Assembly: GCA_014549065.1 (NCBI GenBank)
Contig: JACDOX010000051.1
Coordinates: forward strand, 4,614,673 to 4,678,672
Direction of reading: 5' to 3'
DNA: 64,000 bases
Source of the DNA: Cardinalis cardinalis
Taxonomy: Eukaryota > Chordata > Aves > Passeriformes > Cardinalidae
The number at the start of each line of letters is the position of its first letter. Positions within the stretch are counted from its first letter, which is position 1. The position numbers were made by a program, and so were the translations under genes. Below are positions 45,001 through 55,126 of the stretch, one piece after another. The notes beneath the pieces were generated by a model. It did no database searches, was not told the DNA's origin, and saw only the letters and a list, made by a program, of their open reading frames with translations.

Positions 45001-48000
45001 ACCAATGTACAAAGTCTGACATTCTAACATTGAGTGCTACAGGAAGATTTTGCCATAAAGTTCAACAGCTGATTCACCAACAGCTCTTTCAGGTTTCTGT
45101 TCTTCAGTGAAAGCCCTCACCTACATTAACCCACAGACACATCATCTTCTGCACTGGTCTCAAGAAATTTTGGAAGTGATGGGGCTTGACTAGGTCTGTC
45201 ACACTTCCATGCTTAAAAATANGCATAAAAGAACTTCCCTCCTGCTAAGGGTGAAAAATCTATCAGAACTAACTCCTAACATGAAAAGAGGAATTGCTGA
45301 GTGCCCAGTTGTTCTCAAGCAGATCTGAAAAGAAATGGGAAAGACCTACATGACCTAATCAGAGGACAACAATCTGTTTTTACTGCTGCTGCACCTGCTG
45401 CTACGTTNCCAGCTGCCATCTGCTCCTGTTCTNCAGCCAGCACAACCTGAATGGTGGAAGCCAAGCATCTCCTCAGAGACCATTTGCTCCCTACCACTCG
45501 TGAGCAATTTACTACTCCACTATTCCCTGATCCAAGAAAAACTGCTAATACTTCANACTACATTTTCATTGCACAGCACATAATAGCACCAAATGTTTGA
45601 ACTGTCACTATGCTACTCCTGATAAAAGCTTATCCACACATTTTCCTGTCAATTGACATAATGATGAAAGGGTGAAAATTGACAGGAAAAGCCNAAAATC
45701 TGATTATTTAAGATTCATTCATAATCATGCATTCATATTATCCCATATGTAAAACAAATTGGATAAGTCAAATTTTAACAAGTACACCATAACAATTCTG
45801 CAGCATAACTGAGCCCCTTCCTTAAGCCAAGGACTTAGAGGAAGACAAATACCTCCTTGACAGTGGTTATCACCTGGCTGATGGAAAATTCCACCATCTG
45901 TTACAATGCTCCCACTTGGCAGAAAATCAATGTCAGGCACTGAATTTCTGAAATAGTGTTATGTAAATTAGAGCCATTTATGTAAATTCCACATTAGCAA
46001 ATTCAGATTTAGGCCCACAAAACCTATTAGTATATTAGTGTTCAGAAAAATGGACTCAGCACTCACATCTAGCATGGGTTATTATTTTCTTACCAAACTG
46101 CAATGTGGTAAAAGCAAACTAATCACTGCTGTCCCAACTCAATTTGTTTGGGGTTGTTGTGGATTTGGGTTTTTTTTAAAATTTTTGAATCAGACAAGTT
46201 TAGTCTGAATGTTGCTTCTACTGGACTTTCTACACAACAGAAGTGTGTGTTATGCTCATCACAGGATGTTTGGCCTCTCAGGACAACCAGTCCCAAGACC
46301 CCGGCAAAAGCCCCCTGGCCTGATGTAACAAGCCAAAGGACCAAAACCCAAATTTCACTTCCCAAAGAGTGTGGCAATTTTAAATATCTTCTGTCAAGAA
46401 AGAAAGAAGTAACAAGAAGACAAATTAAAATTGAATCATAACCTCAACAGGCTCTGATGTGTTTTTAACATTAGGCTCATTTCTTTGTTCTCTGCCATCT
46501 TTAATTACATTTTTTTTGACTTGCATTTTAATACAAGGAACCTTCTCAAGAAACTCAAAGTTCCTACAATGCAATCTCATCCTGAGTGAAATATTGTACA
46601 GCAGCTCACCCCTTCTCCTTTGGCTACTCAAGTGCTATAAGGTGACCGCCTGACTCCATCCTTCCACCTCTACAAACTGGTGGAGTTTACAGGGTGCCAA
46701 AACACCATTTCAGACCATCAAATTTTTCACACAATCCCACTCCCTCACTTGAGTATCAGTGAATTCCTTAACTTAAAAAAGGCTTTTTGGAAATTGAAGA
46801 AACAGCAGGAGAAGCTTATACAGAAAAGAGGTGTCTGTATCCATGCACAAATGTGGCAAACAGCAATTTTGCTGGAAATTAAAGGTCTGGTCAATAGTTA
46901 ATAGGATTGCATAATTAAGTGTCATTTGGGATTTCTCCAAGTTGCTTAGCAACAGGTGAGCATGCTCAAAGCCACAAACCATGTATTTAGATGGAATAAC
47001 CAGCTCTAGAAGCAGTTATTGCTGCTGTTATGGACAAAAAAAAATAAATGAAAGTAATGGAAGAAAATGCCAGTAGGCCTCTAAGAGGGATAATACAGAC
47101 AAAGTTTAACTACAAAACAACAAATACAGTTAANTCCAACTGTCCATACATTTTACATGACCAGCATCTGCTCTGCTGCTGACTAAGCAGTAAAAGAAAA
47201 AAACCCATGAGGCTGGTACCTGTGTGAACCATGATACAAAACATTAAAGTGAACAAGCTAAACTTGCACCCCATGGCAAATTCCAGGGCCCATCTCAGCT
47301 GGGGATTTATATCATCACACCNGCTTGCTCTCAAGTAGAAGAGTGATGTTAAGTAAATGTGTATTTAGACAAAAAGACCACAGATACACTGAGATACCCT
47401 TATTTTAATACAGCCTTAACTATCCAAGGGCAACAANGAAACCCAAAACAACCCAGTTGTTGACCTGAGCTTAAATTACAGAGAGCTGAAAATGCACCTC
47501 AAATAAGCAGGCAGATGAAGTCCCAAAACATTANTCTGCTTTAAAAAATAGGTCTCATTACTTGCCTCCCACTGGATGCAGAGGCAGACAATGTCACTGG
47601 GACAGAGACCCAGCAGCACAGCCTGCATTTCAGACACAAACCATTACAGCTGCCTACCTGTAACCAGCTCATCTTTTCTNCCTTTTGACAGATTCAGAGG
47701 CAAACTACTCAGCCTTGAAGAGGTTATCTTAAGTCAGCACTATTCCACAGGAGGCAAGANGCTTGGTAGCCACAGTGAATGGAAGCTCAATGATCGGATG
47801 AGTTATGCAATAAATAAATATGAGGATCAAATTGGGACAAGCTGTGAAGTTACCAGCATTCAACTCTTACTAGCATCTCCAGGAAACATTGAGAGTCTGT
47901 AAGGTGAATGTATTCACCAGAAGCAGACAGTGAATGAAGTGTCAGAGATATCTGGCAGACAGAGGAGCCTTTAATAATCTTCCAAACACCTAATAAAACG

Positions 48001-51000
48001 TAGATCTAGACTGTCAAACTTAGCACAGCTATTTCTCCTTTCACTTGTGACTCATCTCCACTGTATGACCCACACAACCTACCAAGACAGGCAGTGTCTA
48101 CATTCATAAGATACTTGAGGTGCTACAGGGAACTAGATCCTAAAAAAAATAATCACCAGGCAATCAGCTTTCCCTGTGCTTAATTATCCAGATGCAGCAG
48201 AAAGGCAGAGCAATACCTGAGCCCCTTTGGACACACACTGACAAGGGACTCTCTAGAAAAGCCATGTATCACACCAACACATGGATAAGAAAAATTAAGT
48301 TAGAAGCTTAGNTAGTTTCTAATCAAATCATCCAATCAATCAAAATTTAAGCACAATAAAAAATTAAAAAATAATTCAGAATTACATTCAGCACTGCCCA
48401 TGCTAGTACCAAAAACCCCTCTGCTTGCCAGTGGCAGATGGGAAGCCTTACTCAGCAGCAATGCACAGCCCTTCAAACACTGGGAGAATACAAATAAACA
48501 AGGCAGCAATTGCTAAAGAGCTGTCAGTGTAGAACTCTGCCTGTGTTTTTGCTAACAATCCTAAGTGTGATCCACAAGTTGGTGGATATGATGGAGTCTG
48601 CCATTTCTTAGACAAAATTCAGCTCTACCAAGCAAGAAAGAGACAAACTGAAGGTTTCTAATGCTTTCAGTCAGAATCTAAATGAAAAGAGATAATTTTA
48701 GAGAAATGTTATTTCCAGAGCATTANGCTCAAAAGCAGATTAAAAACAAAAAGATCACTTGAAGTGTAAGTCAGGGTACCTGATATCAGCAAACCCCTAC
48801 AGTAAGGGATGAACATTCATCTGGGTAAGGAAAATGATATCAAACACTACTCCTGTGGCTAAGAGCATAAACTCCAAAGACAAATAGCAAACTAGGTCCT
48901 GCTTACAAGAGAAGAAAAAAAAATCAAACTCAAAAGAATCCTGAAAACCTGCTATTAAAACTAAGTGATATTCTCAACAAGGTGCTTGGGTTTTCTATTG
49001 ATCCCTCAAACATTTCGCCTTCCCTGGCTGCTGAGCTAAGTGTGGTGTGGGTTTGGGGTTTTCCTTCCTTTTTAAAGCTGCTTCACCTGGTTTCCAAGTT
49101 TCTACATGATACCAATCATCACTTCTATTCAGCAGTTACCTGCTGTAACATTAAGNTAAGGTCATTTGTCCTGAGCCTAACAAGCAACACTTCATATCCT
49201 CATAAAAAGAGAGCTCTGTTGCATTTACCACTACGGAAAAACACGTGGCCCTTGTGATTTGACAGAAATTAAAAAGGAACTCCTCTTCAAAATCTGAGTT
49301 CTCTGAAAACTCAAAGCTTTGAGAATTCCCAGAAATATTCCTACATTTTTAATAATCCTAAAATCGGATTATCCTAAATGAGCTCTCAAATGTGGGGGAA
49401 GGATTTGCCTTTCTAACTGAACTTATTTTAACCTCATTGACCCCTCAGTTAGAAGCAATGTTTTTCTGCAAAATTACATTTTAAACATGCAAATTTCACC
49501 CTGAAGGGCAGTAGGATAGTGCTGAATGGTTTGTTTACTTTTTTTAATAAGAAATAAGTCAGCTTTCTGCCTCTACTGCTCTCCAGACTGCTTCATGATA
49601 AAGCAGCTATTTAGACCCTGTGATTTTGCCATTAGAACAGGTTTTGTTTTGACATCCAAGAGCTGCTCCAACATCTCGACGAAGTTGGCAGCAGGTCCAG
49701 TCATCTTCTCTTAGGTCTGCAAATTTTCCATTTGGCTCCAGTGCAGCTTCTTAAAGTAAAAAAGCAAAAGTTACTCATCAGCAGTCAGAAGAGGCAGATC
49801 AGAACCCTGAGCTACAGCAACACTACAGCAGAATTCAAGCTTAGTGCCACTCAGATTAGAATCACCAAGATTAAGATTCAAAATATTTTCTGCATGCCAA
49901 GCAACAGAGAACTGTAAAGAGAATCAACTCTTTTACCTCTACCTGCTTAGGTCACAGAAGAGGCTTAAACCTGATGTATCAGCTGTATCCTGGCACTCAG
50001 GACTGACCCATCCCAGCACTGTTACATTAAAAACACAACACAGCCAGCCCAGNAGCAGGCAGGAAACAGCACAGGGCAGAGCAGATGGAAATGGAAGATG
50101 GGCACCAGCCCTCTGCAGTGCAGAGCTGCACGTTTGCCTCAGCAAGGAGTCAGGTTCAGCACAGATCACTCCTACATAACTGACAGCAGCCAGGTCCTGC
50201 TCTGAAAGCTGCACTGCACCAGCCATGGCTTCCTGGAAGAGCTCCAGACTTAATATAGCAAAGCTGGGACCTCAAGCCAGCACAACTCACTGCCTGCAAA
50301 GTTTAAGGATTCTTTTACAGTACCTGAGGATCTGACTTCTGGTTTGCTTTTTAATTACTCAATGAGGTAGCTTAAGGTTATCAAGTCTACTAGTAGATAT
50401 CCCAGGAAATCAAATAATTGCTTNAACTCTGCAAATTTTATATAGGCACCTGTAAAAAAATCACCCAGTCTTCTAGAGCAAACTACCACTTTTATTTTAT
50501 TCCATGCAGAGAAGACTGCAGCCAGCACAGCAACCTGCACCACCCTGCTGAAGCCCTGCTCTGCTTGGATTCCCTCTTTGACTCTTCAGTCCTGTCAGGC
50601 AAAAAGGCCCAGGTGCTAATATTAAAAGCTAAATAGTGTTTTCTAATTGTAACAGGACATTTACCTTTATGAGTGCCCTCTCATCAGGTCCTACTATTTT
50701 GAACAGAAATACCAAGATGTACTTAAAGCAACATCACCTTTGTTTTATTTCCCTTTCAGTAAAGGGTTGCTCCATATGTTTGCATTACAATTTGCAANGT
50801 GAAAAATAAAGCTCTGAAACAAAGAATTTGCTGTTTCATCAAGTGCATAAAGATTCTGTTTAAAATTCAGAGGTTCAAACTCCACCAGATGNGTTGAACT
50901 CTACTGATGCTGTGGTGCCAGCACCAAAGGGAGCAGCAGAGCAGTGGTCCTGCCATCAAAGCACAAACAAATCCTTTTGTTGTTTCTCAGACTGCAAATG

Positions 51001-52850
51001 CAAAGATTACCAACAGAAATCCTGATGGGCTTGGCACACTTTGACTAAGTCTTGTCCACCAGGTTTTCTTCTTTAATTTTAATTATGCCTCCCTGCCATC
51101 AACTTAAGGAGTCCACACTTAACATAATCTTGCAAAAAAAGGGCAAATTCACCTCAGTCAGGAACTGGGGCCACTCTTCAGGTCCTGATGTATACAAACC
51201 TAAGGTTTTTAAAAAGACTTATAAATATAAATTTGTGATATACATTTGCAAAGGTTCCAGCATTGATCTTTTTTCCNCTAACAGCTTTTGCACAGTTACA
51301 CTTTCTGTCAGGTTTCAGTAGTGTCTTTCAGACAAATCAGTCCCTGCAACACGTGATACTGTCAAAAAGGTCGTGAGATTTCCATCATAATGGATGTAAG
51401 ACTTCAAGCACGTGAACACTTCCAGCCAACCTTCAAATTAGNTACATATACCATCCACTAAAAAAAAAAAAGCTAGACTCACAACTTTACATTATTATAT
51501 ATGTTGACTGAAACATCCCAGGAAAGGTGAATTCAGTTCACAGGATGAGAAGATGCTACCATCAGCATCATGGAAGTATCACAGAGCTACCNAGAAAAAT
51601 GGTTTGGCTTATTCTTTACAGATAGAGAATGAGAAAAGTGAAAATTCGGTCAAAGGGAAAAATACTAGGAAAGGTCTGAAATACAGTTTTTGTCTGTCAA
51701 CTTCTGCACTTCCCTTTATGGCATCAATCTAACAAGCTTTGTTAGCTAAAAAAAAAAAAATCCAACACATCCCTCCCCACGTTTGATTTATGGCATCTGG
51801 AAGCATCAGCTTCCAAAGCTTGATAGCAGTGTCCAGATTTCCTAAATCTGTCACTCCTGGCTGTGAGAGCAGGGGCTTGCCAAAAATAGCACACACTGGA
51901 AACATGGCGGCTTGCTGCAAATGCTGCTTTCCCCCGGTGGTGGAACAAAAAAATCCTTCTTTTGCTAAAGACTACTTATTCTATTCATGCAAGCCTTAAC
52001 ACAGAAGGTCACCAGGTAAGTCCGCAGAGAATGAGGAACGCGGTAGAACATCCAGTTCAACACTGGGAGCTGCTGGGAGATGGATGGAAACCTTTTCTCT
52101 GGGGTTTCTCCAGCACGTACATCTGGGGCCTCACAGGATGCTGGAAAGTCTCATTACAAGCACTACCTAGCATTTAAATCTTAGCTTAATCTCGGATTCA
52201 ACCAAGGTCATACGGTAAACCAGGTTAAGATCCACGCTCTCCTGCTCGAATTATAACTTCCTTCACCTATAAAGTTATAGGAAGGGAGGCACCCCGAGCT
52301 GATACCCAGGACCAGACCGTGCGAGCAGCCAGCGCTGCCCCTCCATCCACAGCCACAGCTCCCCCCGAACCGGGACCACCTCGGCCTTTGGGTGGGCTCC
52401 TCCCCGACCGCACCCGCCCAAAACAAAACCCAAAAGCAGAGAGCGAAAAAGCCTCCGAGGCTGGAAAGCGAGAACAAAGCTCGACCCGCACCCCTCGCCT
52501 CGCACAATGCGGGCCCGCGAGCAGCCGATCCCCCGCCGCCCCCCCTGCCCCGCACCGCTCCCGCCGGCGGCTCCGAGGCCGCCGCGGCACCNGGAGCTTT
52601 GGCCAACGCTGCGGAGCCCGCGGGGGCCGCGCGGCCGCGGGTCGGGCGGGAGGGCGCCGGCGCCCGCCACAAAGCGCCGCGGGGAGCGGGCGGGATGAGG
52701 GGGAGGGGGGCGCCAGCAGCGCCGTCCCGCACGGCCCGCGGCCTACTGAGAGCCGGGAGCGCCTCGGAGCCGGGGCGGTGCGTGCGGCCCGCGGTCCCCC
52801 CGGGAAGGCGCGGCCGCGCTGATGTCTCCCCGCGCCCCCCACCTCCTCAC
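42009..52850 (-). other. G3BP1 intron 1 (10.8 kb)
   Basis: Noncoding interval between the CpG-island first exon and the ATG exon. No exon, RNA gene or mobile element could be recognised with confidence. The base composition is AT-rich until about 52200, then turns abruptly GC-rich. Confidence 0.75.
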
Positions 52851-52925
52851 CTGCGGGCAGAGCGGGACGGGAGCGGAGGCGCCGCTTCACCACAGGGCCC
52901 GGCGGACGAAAAGCGCCTCACGCAG
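52851..52925 (-). other. G3BP1: G3BP1 noncoding exon 1 (5' end estimated)
   Basis: On the minus strand a strong donor, cccgcag|gtgagg, lies at 52851/52850 in the CpG island. It is preceded by GC-rich leader sequence and, about 25-30 nt further upstream, a TATA-like gatatatg. The transcription start near 52925 is inferred from that spacing. Splicing would be to the exon that carries the ATG, across a 10.8-kb intron. Confidence 0.65.
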
Positions 52926-52945
52926 CGGCGTGCTCTGCCGCCGGC

Positions 52946-52956
52946 TACATATATCC
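52946..52956 (-). promoter_or_regulatory. TATA-like element of G3BP1
   Basis: The minus strand reads ggatatatgta within very GC-rich sequence. Its spacing fits a start site at the estimated exon 1 end. This is unusual for a CpG-island housekeeping promoter, so it is a candidate only. Confidence 0.4.
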
Positions 52957-53560
52957 GGCGCGCAGCCTACCCCAGCGGGCGCGGCCCAGCCAGTCAGAGA
53001 GCGGCGCTCGCCCTTACTCGGATGCCGGTTGGCTGACAGCCGTGAGGAGGCGGGCGGAGAGCTGAGGGGCAGCTCACTCAGCCAACCATGTAGCAGCGCT
53101 CCGCGGGGCGGGGAGAGTGATTGACAGACGGGCTAACCAATGGACGACGGGAGATTGCTGATAGATTGGCGCTTTGGCCAATGGGGCGACGCTCCCCGCG
53201 CCAGCAGGCGCGCAAGGCGGCGCGCGCCGGACGCCGCAGTGTGGTTGAGCCGCACTGCAGCGCCCTTGAGAAGGTGGTGGTAAACCCCGTTACAGATGGG
53301 GCGGCCCCGCGGGGCGCGAAGGCCAATGGGAGGGCGCGCTGGGCGCTGACGGACAGTTCCCCGCCGCGGCTCTTAAAGAGGCAGTCGGCCGCCACGCGGG
53401 GCGGCGTCCCGCGCTCCGCAGCGTCTCCTGCTGGAGGGACGCAGGGAGGCGCTAACATGGCGGCGGGCGCCATCACGGGGCTGAGGGGGCACTCAGAGCC
53501 CGGCGCCCGCGGCCGAGCGCTGCGCACTCCCAGGCANTGGCCGCCCGCTTTGGCTGTGTC

Positions 53561-54880
53561 TCCACAGGCTGCTCGGGGCTCACCTGTCCCACGCACCTGA
53601 GAGAAANCCCCAGTGCGGGTGGGCAAAAGGANCTGCGCACCCCAAGGCACCTCCNTCACACCCAGCCCGGCCGCTCACGCCAAGCTGAAGCTGGTGGTCA
53701 CTGGTGGTCACCGTCCCCTGCCCATCCCGGGAGGCTCATCCAGCTGCTGCTTTTCCCTCGCAGCTTCTGAGCAAAGCAGACTCAGCATCGTCTGCCCCAG
53801 AGGAAAGCCAATGCAAGCAGGAGCATTTTTTAACACACCTACAAAGGAGGAGAAAGGCCTGAAAGTTCTCAGATCCTTTTGCTCACCAGCAGGTGCTGGT
53901 CCAGGGANCCTGACGAGCAGGAGGGAATGGGAGCAGGCAGTGAGCCAGAGCTAAGCAGCTTCCAGGCAGCCATAGCTTTCCATTTGTTTGTGTCACATCA
54001 CATCCCACACGTATCTATGACATGAAGCACTCAGAGATGGATTTCACCCTATAAAAATNACTTCCTGCCCACTGCCACATCCCTGAGCGCTGCCTAAACC
54101 CCTCCCTGCAATGCCTTGCAGCAANGGATACAGACAGGATTGGCATGGGGCCACCCTCGGCATTAATATCCTCCCCCAATACCTCAGGCTATTTTTAGCC
54201 TAAGCCATGCTGCAATCTGCCAGTTCATAAATCAGCACTGCAGACTTTCACAAAGTTTAACGTGAGCCCCGTGACCCAGCACAACAGCCCGCCCTGAATA
54301 AACTCTGCCAGGGGGATCCTGGGCATCTCTCTGCAGAGCAACAGTGGGGCAGGGAATTGCCCTTGTATAAAACCATCGGTACAGCAGCAGCATCCTGTGC
54401 ACCTCAAAAGAAATGCCCTGACCCCCAGCTGGTGAGGCAGAAAACAAGAAACACGCTGGTTACATTGCCTGCTACAGGTTGGGCTTCTCAAGAGGAAGAT
54501 GCTGAAAGCCAGCACGCGGTCGGGAAGCGTCACACAGAGCTCTGCCAGCTCTCCTCAGCCCTGGTGTGACGCTCTGTCCCCTCTCCAGCTTCCCTGCTCC
54601 CGGGTCCTCCACCTTGACTCGAGTTTTTTAGAATGGGGCTCATTTTTCTTCAAAGGACCATACAGCCAGGGAAGAAAAAAAACCCAAAAGAAACCAACAG
54701 AGAAAGCAGACACATCTTCAGGGACCAGGACCCTTCTCAACCTGCTCTGNATTACAGACTCCCCCCAAACCTCCCGCCCCCAATATCCAGTCTACCGGAG
54801 CTCTCCCAAGCCAATAAATCTCAAAACCTCAAAAACCAGACACAAACGAGCTTTCTTTAGCCCNGCCCCATCCTCATGGC
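53561..54880. other. Intergenic DNA between the G3BP1 CpG island and the ATOX1 promoter
   Basis: Mixed composition. I see no gene, recognisable repeat or RNA gene here. Confidence 0.7.
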
Positions 54881-55120
54881 TGTCCCCACCGCCCTCCCGC
54901 AGCCCTTTGTCCGTGCTGATCCCTAGCCCGGAGGCGAGCAGAGCACCGGCGCTGGAGCTCCACACGGCCCAGCCACCACCCCAGGGCTCGGCACCGCTCC
55001 TTCCCCCGCCCTCCGCGGCATCCCCGCCTCCCGAGGCCGCGGCAGGCCCGCCCCTTCCTCCGCGCCGCGCCCGCAGCCGCGATCGGGATCCGGGGTCCGG
55101 GATCCGGGAGCGGCTCCGCC
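54880..55120 (+). promoter_or_regulatory. GC-rich ATOX1 promoter and 5' UTR
   Basis: A second CpG-rich block directly upstream of the ATOX1 ATG, with repeated gggatccgg-like motifs just before the start. No TATA box is apparent. The exact transcription start cannot be placed. Confidence 0.6.
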
Positions 55121-55126
55121 ATGCCG
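55121..55126 (+). CDS. ATOX1: ATOX1 exon 1 coding part (Met-Pro)
   Basis: ATGCCG directly followed by the donor gtgggt. The start context gctccgccATGC is reasonable. Exon 2 supplies KHEFF, matching the family's MPKHEF start. Confidence 0.93.

Larger units (their letters stand above)
52260..53560. promoter_or_regulatory. CpG island over the G3BP1 promoter
   Basis: An abrupt change to very GC- and CpG-rich sequence that covers the first exon and about 650 bp upstream. It includes CCAAT boxes in both orientations (53137-53141, 53165-53169, 53178-53182, 53323-53327), candidate NF-Y sites for the minus-strand promoter. Confidence 0.8.

Noticed and set aside
52267..53659. Several 130-214-codon frames on both strands around 52.3-53.6 kb
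   Set aside because: These are typical chance frames in a CpG island where stop triplets are rare. They overlap the G3BP1 promoter and noncoding exon.
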